Shown here piece by piece: positions 50,170-59,633 of a stretch of 64,000 nucleotides of DNA. The position numbers were made by a program, and so were the translations under genes. The notes under the pieces were generated by a model that was not told the origin of the DNA, did not search any database, and saw nothing but the letters and a program-made list of their open reading frames with translations. Position 1 is the first letter of the stretch, and each line of letters opens with the position of its first letter. This DNA comes from CAYJEQ01 sp964371155 (lineage in GTDB: Bacteria > Bacillota > Clostridia > Oscillospirales > Ruminococcaceae), in assembly GCA_964371155.1 (NCBI GenBank), contig CAYJLI010000004.1:18461-82460 (forward strand). Direction: 5' to 3'.

Positions 50170-51141
50170 TTACCCCAAAAACTCCGCATTCAGCTCCTTT
50201 GCAAGCGCACAGGAAACGAAATGATTATGAGTAAGCTCCTGAAGGTTATAAACCTCGGTGGTACAAATAGCCTGTTTCTTCGGACATCTTGCAGCGAAAC
50301 GGCAACCGGCAGGAGGATTAATTGGAGAAGTAATCTCACCAGTGAGCATCTCTTGGTGCTTAATATAGTCGATTGACGGTACAGGAACAGCCGATAGTAG
50401 CGCTTTAGTGTATGGATGATATTGTTTAGCGAAAAGCTCTTTACTTTCGGAAAATTCCACAGGAGTACCCATGTACATAACCAAAATGTCATCGGATATA
50501 TGCTTAACAACCGACATATCATGGGTGATGAAGATATAAGTAAGGCCGAGCTCTTCTTGTAAATCCTGCATTAGATTTAGTATCTGCGCCTGAATTGATA
50601 CATCGAGTGCCGATACAGGCTCATCACATACAATGAGCTTTGGTTGTAGTGCAAGTGCTCTCGCTACACCTATTCTCTGTCTTCTGCCGCCATCGAGCTC
50701 ATGCGGATAGCTGTTTGCAATACGGGATGCAATACCAACAGTGTCCATAAGCTCTTTAACACGCCTGAATGTTTCTTCCTTGCTTGGATATTCTTTGTAT
50801 ATGAGCAGTGGTTCTGCGATTAACTGCTCAACAGTCATTCTCGGATTAAGTGAGGAGAATGGATCTTGGAATATCATCTGCATCTCTCTGCGAAGTGCTT
50901 TTAGCTCTTCTTTTGAGGGGTTTGTAATGTCTTTTCCCTCGAATAATATATTTCCTTCGGTGGACTCTAAGAGATGAATAATAGTTCTGCCCAGTGTACT
51001 CTTTCCACATCCCGATTCACCAACTACGCCAAGTGTACGGCCTCTTTCAAGCTTAAAGCTAACACCGTCAACTGCGTGAAGTGTGCCTTTTGGTGTGTTA
51101 AAGTATTTTTTTAGATTTTTTACTTCAAGTAAGGTGCTCAA
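50170..51141 (-). CDS. Peptide ABC transporter ATP-binding protein (DppF/OppF)
   Basis: This 323-residue ATPase energises oligopeptide or dipeptide uptake. Walker A is GESGCGKST, and Walker B ends in LIVCDEPVSALD. The signature reads LDGGRRQRI instead of the usual LSGGQ, a variant I know from other clostridial DppF proteins. The C-terminal oligopeptide-ABC extension has CRFAARCPKKQAIC with its Cys set. It starts 1 nt after the preceding stop and is the last gene of the operon. Confidence 0.93.
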   Translation of the reverse strand: MSTLLEVKNLKKYFNTPKGTLHAVDGVSFKLERGRTLGVVGESGCGKSTLGRTIIHLLESTEGNILFEGKDITNPSKEELKALRREMQMIFQDPFSSLNPRMTVEQLIAEPLLIYKEYPSKEETFRRVKELMDTVGIASRIANSYPHELDGGRRQRIGVARALALQPKLIVCDEPVSALDVSIQAQILNLMQDLQEELGLTYIFITHDMSVVKHISDDILVMYMGTPVEFSESKELFAKQYHPYTKALLSAVPVPSIDYIKHQEMLTGEITSPINPPAGCRFAARCPKKQAICTTEVYNLQELTHNHFVSCALAKELNAEFLG

Positions 51142-51142
51142 A

Positions 51143-53014
51143 CTATTTCACCTCCATATATTTATAGCATTTTACGAAATGCCCTTCATTTATTTCAAAG
51201 CTTGCGCATTTCTTTTCTTTGCAAATGTCCATTCTATCGCCGCATCTGTCGTAGAAATTGCATCCCACGGGCAGATTAGAAGGGTCGGGCATCATGCCGT
51301 TTATCGGCGTAAGCCTGTTTACATCCTGCGATAAGCTCGGTATTGAACCAAATAAGCCTATTGTATATGGGTGGGAGGGGTTTCTAAATATATGCTCCCT
51401 TGTACCTGATTCAACTATCTCGCCCGCATAGATGATTGCCACTCTATCGCATGTTTCCGCAACCACACCAAGGTCATGGGTGATTAAAAGCATTGATGTG
51501 CCAAGCTTTTGCTTTAATTCCATCATAAGGCTTAAAACCTGTGATTGTATGGTTACATCAAGTGCGGTAGTAGGTTCATCCGCTATGAGTAGCTCTGGCT
51601 TACATGCTAAAGCTATCGCTATCAGCACACGCTGTTTCATACCACCTGAAAACTGATGTGGATACTCAGCATATCTCTCGCCGGGTATTCCCACCTGCTC
51701 AAGTGCGTCCACAGCTCTTTTTGTAGCCTCTGCCGCGCTCACATTGTTGTGAAGCTTGATTACCTCGCATATCTGATCACCAACGGTCAAAACAGGGTTA
51801 AGGCTTGTCATGGGGTCTTGGAATATCATGCTTATCTTTTCCCCACGCATTTCCCTTAGCTCTTTGTCGGAGAATTTCATTATGTCTTCGCCTTCAATAA
51901 GCACTTCACCGCTGATGATTTTACCCGGTGGGTTTGGCACGAGCTTTAATATGCTCAGTGCAAGAGTTGTTTTTCCTGCACCTGTTTCACCTACAAGACC
52001 CAAAGTTTCACCCTTGTTTATTGTCAGCGTAACATCGTTTACAGCCTCAACCTTTTCGTCTTCAACAACATAGTGAACTGTTAAATCTTTTATCTCTAAT
52101 AGTTTTTCCATAATAGTACCACCTTTCTGTTTTAGTCGTGGGTCGAGTGCATCACGCAGACCATCGCCAAATAGGTTTATTCCGTAAATTGTTATCATTA
52201 TTGCAAGACCTGGGAAGGTGATTACCCACCAGTAGTCCCTGATATATTCTCTACCAGCACTTAGCATTGCTCCCCATTCAGGTACGGGTTGCTGTACGCC
52301 GAGTCCGATGAAGCTAAGGCTTGAAGCTGATAGTATCGCTCTTGCAATACTCATTGTCGCTTGTACAATAATTGGTGCCATACAGTTTGGTAGTATGTAT
52401 TTTGTGATTTTTCTAAAGTCGCTTGCACCATTTGAGATTGCCGCTTCTATGTATTCCTGATTTTTTACTGTAAGCACTGCGCCCCTTACAATTCTTGCAT
52501 GTCCCGGTATCGCACCTATGGCTATCGCTATAACTAAGTTTGTTATATTACCACCGAGTGCCGCCATGATTGAAATTGCAAGTAGGATATTTGGTATCGA
52601 CATCCAGATGTCGATAAATCTCATTAGGACATTATCCACTTTATCTCCATAGTAAGCTGCTGCCGCTCCGATGATGGTTCCCACTGTAACGGATACCATT
52701 ACCGCGGACACACCTACTAATAGTGATATTCTTGCTCCGTATAGTATTCTTGCGAATATATCCCTACCAAATGAATCGGTACCGAATATATGCTCCGAGC
52801 TTGGAGGTTGATTTGCATCCCTTAGTACCTGCACATCATATCCCTCGGGGGATACTACTCCAGCCATTGCCGCTCCAACTATTACTATCATAAGTAGAAA
52901 TAGCCCAAACATCGCCATTTTATTTCTCACAAGGCGCTTAATTACATCGCCCCACATGCTATTTTTTCTTTTTGCTGCACTCACATTAGCTGTGCCTGTA
53001 TTTGTTGCGGTCAT
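51143..53014 (-). CDS. Fused peptide ABC transporter permease-ATPase (DppC-DppD)
   Basis: This 623-residue protein combines two usually separate subunits. Residues 1-295 are a DppC-type permease with an N-terminal helix, the FGTDSFGRDIFARILYGAR segment and the EAA-like loop ISNGASDFRKITKYILPN. Residues 302-623 are a DppD-type ATPase with Walker A GETGAGKTT, signature FSGGMKQRV, Walker B LLIADEPTTALD and the C-terminal Cys-rich region (CNFYDRCGDRMDIC). The permease's usual end, DALDPRLK, reads on without a stop. AAAGGTGG and an in-frame ATG at 52111 could give a separate ATPase as well. Permease-ATPase fusions of this family are known elsewhere. Confidence 0.9.
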   Translation of the reverse strand: MTATNTGTANVSAAKRKNSMWGDVIKRLVRNKMAMFGLFLLMIVIVGAAMAGVVSPEGYDVQVLRDANQPPSSEHIFGTDSFGRDIFARILYGARISLLVGVSAVMVSVTVGTIIGAAAAYYGDKVDNVLMRFIDIWMSIPNILLAISIMAALGGNITNLVIAIAIGAIPGHARIVRGAVLTVKNQEYIEAAISNGASDFRKITKYILPNCMAPIIVQATMSIARAILSASSLSFIGLGVQQPVPEWGAMLSAGREYIRDYWWVITFPGLAIMITIYGINLFGDGLRDALDPRLKQKGGTIMEKLLEIKDLTVHYVVEDEKVEAVNDVTLTINKGETLGLVGETGAGKTTLALSILKLVPNPPGKIISGEVLIEGEDIMKFSDKELREMRGEKISMIFQDPMTSLNPVLTVGDQICEVIKLHNNVSAAEATKRAVDALEQVGIPGERYAEYPHQFSGGMKQRVLIAIALACKPELLIADEPTTALDVTIQSQVLSLMMELKQKLGTSMLLITHDLGVVAETCDRVAIIYAGEIVESGTREHIFRNPSHPYTIGLFGSIPSLSQDVNRLTPINGMMPDPSNLPVGCNFYDRCGDRMDICKEKKCASFEINEGHFVKCYKYMEVK

Positions 53015-53015
53015 A

Positions 53016-54002
53016 TTAAGCTGCCTCCTTTGCTAAAGCCTTTTGCATCTTAGCCAGTTTTCTCTTATGACTGCCGCCGTACTGCGATTTAATTCTTGGG
53101 TCGATAAACGCATAGAGCAGGTCAACCGCTAAGTTTACTATGGCATGTATGAATGCTAAGTAGAGCACACAGCCCTGTACCATTGGGAAGTTTCTTACAC
53201 CTATTGCATCTACAAGCAGTTTACCAATACCTGGGATGGAGAATACCTGCTCTGTAACTACCGCCCCACATAGCATTGAGCCAAAGGAGTTACCTATTAC
53301 TGTTACAATTGGGATAAGGGCATTTCTAAGTGCATGTTTATACTTTATTATTCTTTCAGTCTGTCCTTTTGAACGAGCTGTTCTGATATAGTCCTGTCTG
53401 ATTACTTCAAGCATTGTTGAGCGGGTCATCCTCATGATATTTGCCGCTGAGGAGGTACCGATTGTGAGTGCTGGCAGTATCCAGTACTCAAATCCACCAA
53501 GCCCTGATGCGGGCAACATTCGCCAGTGCACTGCAAAGAGTAGTATCAGCAGTAGCCCCTGCCAGAAGTTTGGCATTGATACACCCACCATTGATATACC
53601 CACTGCAACCTTATCAAGCATCGAATTTTGTTTTGTTGCCGAGATTATCCCTGCAAATATACCTATTGTTACCGCTATCAGTATACTCGCTGTGGCAAGC
53701 TGCATTGTTCTTGGGAATCTTATCAGTATTTCTTCTAATACAGGTCTCCCAGTTGTATATGAGGTTCCAAAGTCGCCTTTTGTTAGTAGGTTAAATAGAT
53801 ATGTTCCGTATCTTACGAAGAATGGGTCATTGAGCCCAAGCTCTTCTTCCTTCATCGCTATCTGCTCTTCTGTTGCGTCATCAGGTAGTAGCATTTCCGC
53901 CGGATTACCAGGGGTGAAGTAGAGTAGCGTGAATATTATCAAAGTTACTCCTAAAAGTACCGGTATTAACATCACCAGTCGCTTTATTGCGTATTTTAGC
54001 AT
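53016..54002 (-). CDS. Peptide ABC transporter permease (DppB/OppB)
   Basis: This 328-residue protein has six transmembrane helices. The N-terminal RLVMLIPVLLGVTLIIFTLLYF and TPGNPAE, then IRTARSKGQTERIIKYKHALRNALIPIVT (the EAA loop) are characteristic of DppB. It pairs with the DppC half of the fused gene, which begins 1 nt after its stop. Confidence 0.94.
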   Translation of the reverse strand: MLKYAIKRLVMLIPVLLGVTLIIFTLLYFTPGNPAEMLLPDDATEEQIAMKEEELGLNDPFFVRYGTYLFNLLTKGDFGTSYTTGRPVLEEILIRFPRTMQLATASILIAVTIGIFAGIISATKQNSMLDKVAVGISMVGVSMPNFWQGLLLILLFAVHWRMLPASGLGGFEYWILPALTIGTSSAANIMRMTRSTMLEVIRQDYIRTARSKGQTERIIKYKHALRNALIPIVTVIGNSFGSMLCGAVVTEQVFSIPGIGKLLVDAIGVRNFPMVQGCVLYLAFIHAIVNLAVDLLYAFIDPRIKSQYGGSHKRKLAKMQKALAKEAA

Positions 54003-54027
54003 GTTGGATTCCTTTCCGATTATGTAT

Positions 54028-54063
54028 AATGGCTGACATATAGCTTTTATATATCAGCCATTT
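54028..54063 (-). other. Intercistronic hairpin between dppA and dppB
   Basis: TGGCTGA and TCAGCCA flank an AT-rich stem in the 75-bp gap. With no T-run, it probably protects the 3' end of the dppA message and raises its level over the membrane genes, as in many ABC operons. Confidence 0.55.
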
Positions 54064-54077
54064 AAACTATCTTGCTA

Positions 54078-55640
54078 TTAGTCTGCGTAAGCGTAAACCT
54101 GTGATAGATTTGGTGTATTTGCTGGGCTTATTACAAAGTTTTCTACATTATCGCTTGTACCTGTTAGTATATTTGTATAAGCTATTGGAAGTGCGATATA
54201 GTTGTTTACGATATAATCCTGTACTTCAGCGTAAGCTGCATTTCTTGCTTCATCTTCATATAGGCTTGCCGCTGTGTTGATAAGCGCATCTAAGTTTTCA
54301 TCAACGGAGTTAACAATACCGATTCTTGAAGCTGTGGAGAATAGGGAACCAACTGCTTGGAATGGGTCGCCTGTTGTAGCTGTCTGTGATGTTACTGTTA
54401 CATGTGTACCGCCATCAGTTTTACCTGCTTCGGAGTATGTAGCTTTGTCAAGCACTTGAATGTCAACATTGATGCCTGCTTCTTTCCACATGTTTTGAAC
54501 TATTTCAGCTGTCTTTTTAAAGTCGGAGTTTTGTTGGCAACGGCCTGAAAGTGTAATGCCATCTGGATATCCTGCTTCTGCAAGTAGCTCTTTAGCTCTC
54601 TCTACATCATAGGTGTAATCTTTAACATCCATCTGTCCGATAATAGCTGTGGACATAATGCTCTGTGCAAGTGTGCCGTATTCGCCGTAAACAGCATAAG
54701 CAATTCCTTCGTAGTCAAGGGAAATAGCCATAGCTTCTCTGATTTTTGGATCAAGCATTTCTTCTTTACTTTGGTTTAGTCCGATAAATGCTGTTTTGTA
54801 TGAAGGGCCTGTTTGAAGCACTAAGCCCTCTGTTTCAGAAACCCTCTTAGCATCATTTGTTGCAAGGTCTAAAGCGATATCTGCCGCACCTGTTTCAAGC
54901 TCGATTGCACGGCTTGCAATTTCTGTGATAATTTTAAACTGGATGTATTCGGATTCGCCTTTTGTGCCCCAGTATTCTTCATTTCTTTTTAGTGTGATTG
55001 TAGAGCCTGTTACCCATTCGTCAAGTGTGTAAGCACCTGTACCAATTGGTTCTAAACCAGCTACATCGTCGCCCACTTCTTCAATATATTCTTTAGAAAC
55101 TACACTGCTGTAAGCATGAGTTAAGAAGTTGTATATACCTGAGAATGGTTCGTGTAATGCAATAACAATTGTGTAATCATCTTCTACAACTGTGTTTTCG
55201 GCGTCAAAATATGAGAATGTAGATGTTGTTGTAGGATATGTAGCCGCACGCTCAATTGTAAATCTAACATCTTCCGCTGTCATATGTGTTCCGTTTGAGA
55301 AATATACATCGTCACGGAGTTTAAATCTGATATGTGTATCATCAATAACTTCCCATTCTGTTGCAAGATTTGGGATGATATTACCATCCGCATCTTTTTC
55401 AAGAAGGGTGTCGTAGATTAGAAACTCAATGATGTATGAGTTAAGCATATTGATAACCTGTGGGTTTAAGTTTGTTGGCTCACTTGAGAGCACAACCGAT
55501 AGGGTGTCTTTTTTAACTAATTCGCCTGTTGGAGCACTTTCTGCGTCTCCTGTGGATGGTGCCTCGGATTCAGCACTCCCACATGCTGTGAAACTTACTA
55601 ACATTATTGATGCTAATAGAATTGATAAAAACTTTTTCAT
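54078..55640 (-). CDS. Peptide ABC transporter substrate-binding lipoprotein (DppA/OppA)
   Basis: This 520-residue lipoprotein has a signal peptide and lipobox ending Phe-Thr-Ala-Cys at about residue 20. A Ser/Glu/Ala linker leads into an SBP_bac_5 domain (LKRNEEYWG, AMAISLDYEGIAYAVYGEYG, AEAGYPDGITL). It captures peptides outside the membrane for DppBCDF. Which peptides it binds cannot be read from the sequence. It is the fifth gene of the sigma-54 operon. Confidence 0.94.
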   Translation of the reverse strand: MKKFLSILLASIMLVSFTACGSAESEAPSTGDAESAPTGELVKKDTLSVVLSSEPTNLNPQVINMLNSYIIEFLIYDTLLEKDADGNIIPNLATEWEVIDDTHIRFKLRDDVYFSNGTHMTAEDVRFTIERAATYPTTTSTFSYFDAENTVVEDDYTIVIALHEPFSGIYNFLTHAYSSVVSKEYIEEVGDDVAGLEPIGTGAYTLDEWVTGSTITLKRNEEYWGTKGESEYIQFKIITEIASRAIELETGAADIALDLATNDAKRVSETEGLVLQTGPSYKTAFIGLNQSKEEMLDPKIREAMAISLDYEGIAYAVYGEYGTLAQSIMSTAIIGQMDVKDYTYDVERAKELLAEAGYPDGITLSGRCQQNSDFKKTAEIVQNMWKEAGINVDIQVLDKATYSEAGKTDGGTHVTVTSQTATTGDPFQAVGSLFSTASRIGIVNSVDENLDALINTAASLYEDEARNAAYAEVQDYIVNNYIALPIAYTNILTGTSDNVENFVISPANTPNLSQVYAYAD

Positions 55641-55663
55641 TTTAAATAACTCCTTTTATTACT

Positions 55664-57262
55664 TTATTTATTAAGCCCCATTGCAGTGCCTAAGCGTCTT
55701 GGGTCTGCACAACCCACCATGCAATGATCGCCTTCATACAAAATTCCCTGTACCCCACCGAAAAATCTATCGAAGTCGGCTGTCTTTTTTAGCTTTTGCC
55801 CAAACTCTTCCAGTTTTTCAGCTTCGGTAATTCTGCCCTCATAGTTAAATACATTCGGGTTGTCGTTATAGCACCTCGGTGCTTCGATAGCCTCTTTTAT
55901 ACCCATATTGTAATCAACTAAATTTGAGATAATCTGTGCCACTGTGGTTATAATCCTATTTCCTCCAGGTGTGCCCACCACTGCAAATGGCTTTTTGTCC
56001 TTTAGCATTATAGTGGGGCTCATCGAGCTGAGGGGTTTTTTAAGTCCTGCTACACTGTTCGTTTTGCATTCTCCCACTGAAAAGCAACGCATCTGGCAGT
56101 TGAGCACCACACCAGTATTTGGCGGTACAACACCCGAGCCAAAAAAGGCGCTGATTGTCTTGGTGAGTGAGATTATATTGCCGTATTCATCGGCTATCGA
56201 ATAGTGTGTGGTATTTGTTGGTTCAAACTCAAATGGGTCGCCTTTTACTGCAGGGGATACCTTGCCATACTCATATTCCTGCATCCTCTTTTTTGCGTAT
56301 TCTTTAGATGTTAATCCTAAAAGTGGCAGTTTTACAAAGTTTGGGTCGCCCATGTATTCTTTGCGGTCTGCAAATATCATCTTAAATACTTCTGAAAGCA
56401 AATGCAGATGTTCTGCGCTGTGATATTTTATACTGCTCAAATCTTTGGTTTCCAAAAGATTGAGTATCTGGATTACATGTGTCCCTCCCGAGCTTGGTGG
56501 GGGAGAGGTGAGGATATTATAACCACGGTAATCTCCTGCAAGTGGTTCTATTTCGCTCACTTTATACTCGCTAAAGTCTTCCATAGTAAACTGGGCACCG
56601 AATTTATTTGCACTGTCTATAATTCTCTGTGCGATGTCACCGCTGTAAAAAGCTTTTTCACCATGCTCTGCAATCTGTGATAATGTATCGCCCAAATGAG
56701 GATTTTTAAAAATGTCTCCAGTGCTATACTCAACTAAATATGGATTGCCATCTTCTTTAAATCTCAGGAATTTATCTTTGTTGTCATCAAGCTCTTTTTT
56801 AAAGGAAGGTGCGATTTCAAAGCCGTTATATGCAAGCTCTATGGCGGGGGAGAGAGCTTCTTTTAATGTGAGTTTGCCATACTTTCTTTGTATATAGCAA
56901 AGCCCTGCAACCTCACCGGGTGTGCATATCGACTTTCCACCCTCGGATTTTGTATCGCCTATTACTTCGCCCTCTTCATCGAGCTCCCACATGGATGGCG
57001 TTGCGCTTTTCGGGGCAACCTCTCTGAAGTCCACAAAGATGTTTTTATCACACTCTGCATTGTGTGCGGTCATAAACCCACCACCGCCAAGGCTTGAGCA
57101 ATGCGGTTCGCAGACTGATAATGCAAACCCGACTGCTGCCGCTGCATCAAAGGCATTGCCGCCCATCTCGAGGATACGAATACCCACTTTTGTTGCCTCT
57201 GGGTGTGCGGTTGCCACCATGCATTTATTGGATTGGGCTACTTTTTGATTTTTTATTTCCAT
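55664..57262 (-). CDS. Gamma-glutamyltransferase family protein, second copy, no signal peptide
   Basis: This protein of about 532 residues is an Ntn-type GGT. GGNAFDAAAAVGFAL, SSLGGGGFMTAHN, SPPPSSGGTHVIQ and the processing site TNTTHYSIADEYGN, with the catalytic Thr after autocleavage, are present. Unlike secreted GGTs there is no signal peptide, so it should act inside on imported peptides. The frame opens at 57286 and would overlap the M20 gene, but AGGGGG places the start at the ATG at 57262. It is a diverged paralogue of the GGT at the operon start. Confidence 0.92.
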   Translation of the reverse strand: MEIKNQKVAQSNKCMVATAHPEATKVGIRILEMGGNAFDAAAAVGFALSVCEPHCSSLGGGGFMTAHNAECDKNIFVDFREVAPKSATPSMWELDEEGEVIGDTKSEGGKSICTPGEVAGLCYIQRKYGKLTLKEALSPAIELAYNGFEIAPSFKKELDDNKDKFLRFKEDGNPYLVEYSTGDIFKNPHLGDTLSQIAEHGEKAFYSGDIAQRIIDSANKFGAQFTMEDFSEYKVSEIEPLAGDYRGYNILTSPPPSSGGTHVIQILNLLETKDLSSIKYHSAEHLHLLSEVFKMIFADRKEYMGDPNFVKLPLLGLTSKEYAKKRMQEYEYGKVSPAVKGDPFEFEPTNTTHYSIADEYGNIISLTKTISAFFGSGVVPPNTGVVLNCQMRCFSVGECKTNSVAGLKKPLSSMSPTIMLKDKKPFAVVGTPGGNRIITTVAQIISNLVDYNMGIKEAIEAPRCYNDNPNVFNYEGRITEAEKLEEFGQKLKKTADFDRFFGGVQGILYEGDHCMVGCADPRRLGTAMGLNK

Positions 57263-57275
57263 CATCCGCCCCCTA

Positions 57276-58460
57276 TTAATAGACATCTCGCTTAAGAAGC
57301 TTAAGCACAGTTCTTACTTCCATCTCTATGCCTGTTGCCATACAGTCTTCATCTAAGATGAATTTATCACTGTGTAGCGGTGCCGTACTACTCTTGCTTT
57401 CGTTTCCAGCGCCTAAATGGAAGAATGCCGATGGAATCGCATCTGTGAAGTAGGAGAAATCCTCCCCTCCCATGCTGGGGAATTCTTTATAAACAATATT
57501 CTCCTTGCCAACTATCTCGATGGCGGTTTCTTCTACAATATCCATTACCTTATCATCATTTATAAGTGCAATATATCCATCATTAAATATTACTTCTGCC
57601 TCGGCATCCATTGAGAGAGCTACATTTTCGGCTATTCTCTTTATTTCGTCTTTGGCTTTCTGCCTTGCTGGTGTGCTGAGTGTTCTGAGTGTGCCAAGAA
57701 GTGTAACTTCTTTTGAGATAATGTTTGCCTTTTCACCACCTGTGATTTTTCCAAATGTGAGCACCACCGAGGTGAGGGGGGAGGTGTTTCTGCTAACCAT
57801 AGTTTGAAGTGCGGTGATTATATATGCCGAAACTACAACTGCATCCACCGCAGTGTCGGGATATGCCGCATGGCCTTGTTTTCCCTTTACTATTATCTTT
57901 ACTCCACCGGAGTTGCCATTTAGCTGTTTTCTTTTTAGCTCAATTTTTCCTATTGGGACATTTGGCATTACATGAAGGCCAATCGCATGGGAAACATTTG
58001 GGTTTAATAGGCATCCTTCTTTTATCATCCTATCGGCGCCGCCTTTTTGCTCTTCGGCGGGTTGGAAGAAAAATTTCACATTGCCATTAATCTCTTCTTC
58101 CATATCCTTTATAACCTTAGCCGCCCCCATTAAAATAGCTGTGTGTGCATCATGTCCGCATGCATGCATAACACCTTTATTTACTGAGCAAAAGCTTAAA
58201 TCATTCTCTTCGGTTACGGGGAGAGCGTCTATATCAGCCCTTATCCCAACTGTCTTGCCATCTTTTTTACCCCTTACTATTGCCACAACACCCGTGTCCG
58301 CCACTCCGCTTTGATACTCTATATTATGCCTATCTAAAAAGGTACATATAGTCTTCATGGTTTCAAATTCCTGTGTGCTGAGCTCGGGGTTTTGATGGAG
58401 TGTACGCCTGTTTTCAATTACCTCGGGCAAAATGTCAGAAATTAGCTTTTTAATATTCAT
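57276..58460 (-). CDS. M20-family amidohydrolase (N-acyl amino acid / peptide deacylase)
   Basis: This 394-residue zinc enzyme has the IAA-amino-acid-hydrolase-type pattern: RRTLHQNPELS, RADIDALPVTE, HACGHDAHTAILMGAAK, FFQPAEEQKGGA and the late MGGEDFSYF. Such enzymes remove acyl or aminoacyl groups from amino acids. In this operon it may process a product of the GGTs, but the substrate is unknown. AAAGGAGGG precedes the ATG. It sits between alr and the second ggt. Confidence 0.93.
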   Translation of the reverse strand: MNIKKLISDILPEVIENRRTLHQNPELSTQEFETMKTICTFLDRHNIEYQSGVADTGVVAIVRGKKDGKTVGIRADIDALPVTEENDLSFCSVNKGVMHACGHDAHTAILMGAAKVIKDMEEEINGNVKFFFQPAEEQKGGADRMIKEGCLLNPNVSHAIGLHVMPNVPIGKIELKRKQLNGNSGGVKIIVKGKQGHAAYPDTAVDAVVVSAYIITALQTMVSRNTSPLTSVVLTFGKITGGEKANIISKEVTLLGTLRTLSTPARQKAKDEIKRIAENVALSMDAEAEVIFNDGYIALINDDKVMDIVEETAIEIVGKENIVYKEFPSMGGEDFSYFTDAIPSAFFHLGAGNESKSSTAPLHSDKFILDEDCMATGIEMEVRTVLKLLKRDVY

Positions 58461-58477
58461 CTTGCGCTTACCCTCCT

Positions 58478-59623
58478 TTAATCGAGTATATAGTTTACAA
58501 CTTTTTCTATTTTGCCATTTTCTATATAAACTTTTGGTGTTCTCACTGTAAATCGGCAGAGGATTTCATTTTTATTGCTACCCACCTTTGCCGCCGCCTC
58601 GGGTATTGTCACAGCATTTTGGCTTTCGTCACCATAGATTATTACTTCATCACCAACTTTGACAGACGGTATATCGGTAACATCCACCATGCACTGATCC
58701 ATACATATTACACCTACTACCTTTGCTCTCTTTCCGTGGATAGTAACCTCTCCCACATCGTACATGTCTCTTGGGAAGCCATCGGCATATCCTACTTGGA
58801 TTGTAGCGAGTGTGGTATCCCTATTGGTTTTGTATTTGTAGTTGTAGCTGATACCTTCGCCATTTTTGAGCGTTTTGATGTATGAAATTTTTGTTTTGAA
58901 ACTTACCACTTGCTTAAGCTCTATATCGTTTTTCCTAAAAGACTTCATTCCGTATATGAGCGCCCCCGGTCTAACCATATCAAAGCAAAATTCAGGGTAG
59001 TCTATTGCGGCAATACTGTCCGCCACATGCTTATATTTAAATTTAAACCCTTTAGAGCTTTCCACCTTGCCCACAGCATCTAAAAATGCCTTGGTTTGTC
59101 GCTTGTTTTCTTCATCACCTGCAAGCGCTAAGTGGGAAAATATCCCCTCAACCTCTAAATGCTCAAGCTCAACTATCTTCTTAATAGCTTCGATACTTTT
59201 TTCAGTGTCGCTAAAGCCGATGCGGTTAAAGCCAGTGTCATATTTTATATGGACTTTTGGCTTCTTTCCTAATTTATCTCCGAGCTCATTTAAAATATTT
59301 GCTTGCTCTAAGGTGAATATACACTGCGTTATATCATTTTCCACTATGTGATGTAAATATTCATCCGCTGTGTATCCCATGATAAATATCGGGTAGTCGC
59401 TATATGCTTTGCGGATTTGCAGTGCTTCGGATAAAGTGGCTACTGCAAGATATCCTGCGCCCGACTCCATGAGTGTTTTCGCACATCTTATTATTCCATG
59501 ACCATATGCATCCGCCTTTACAACAGCTGCAATTTCAGTGTCTTTGCCGAGTCTTTTCTTTAAGCTTTCCATATTAAAACGGAGATTATCTAAATTAACC
59601 TCTATATATGTATCTCTTATCAT
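58478..59623 (-). CDS. alr: Alanine racemase family protein
   Basis: This 381-residue fold-type III PLP enzyme has the Schiff-base Lys in VVKADAYGHG, the RPGALIYGM segment, VGYADGFPRDM with the second catalytic region, and CMDQCMVDVTD. It interconverts L- and D-alanine or a related amino acid. Its position inside a sigma-54 catabolic operon suggests a degradative role, like DadX, or a broader substrate range, and not only wall supply. The substrate cannot be decided from sequence. GGAGGAAA precedes the ATG. Confidence 0.92.
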   Translation of the reverse strand: MIRDTYIEVNLDNLRFNMESLKKRLGKDTEIAAVVKADAYGHGIIRCAKTLMESGAGYLAVATLSEALQIRKAYSDYPIFIMGYTADEYLHHIVENDITQCIFTLEQANILNELGDKLGKKPKVHIKYDTGFNRIGFSDTEKSIEAIKKIVELEHLEVEGIFSHLALAGDEENKRQTKAFLDAVGKVESSKGFKFKYKHVADSIAAIDYPEFCFDMVRPGALIYGMKSFRKNDIELKQVVSFKTKISYIKTLKNGEGISYNYKYKTNRDTTLATIQVGYADGFPRDMYDVGEVTIHGKRAKVVGVICMDQCMVDVTDIPSVKVGDEVIIYGDESQNAVTIPEAAAKVGSNKNEILCRFTVRTPKVYIENGKIEKVVNYILD

Positions 59624-59633
59624 AGATTTCCTC

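Noticed and set aside
50170..51141. LDGGRRQRI in DppF as a broken ABC signature
   Set aside because: This variant is familiar in intact clostridial DppF proteins and the rest of the ATPase is complete.
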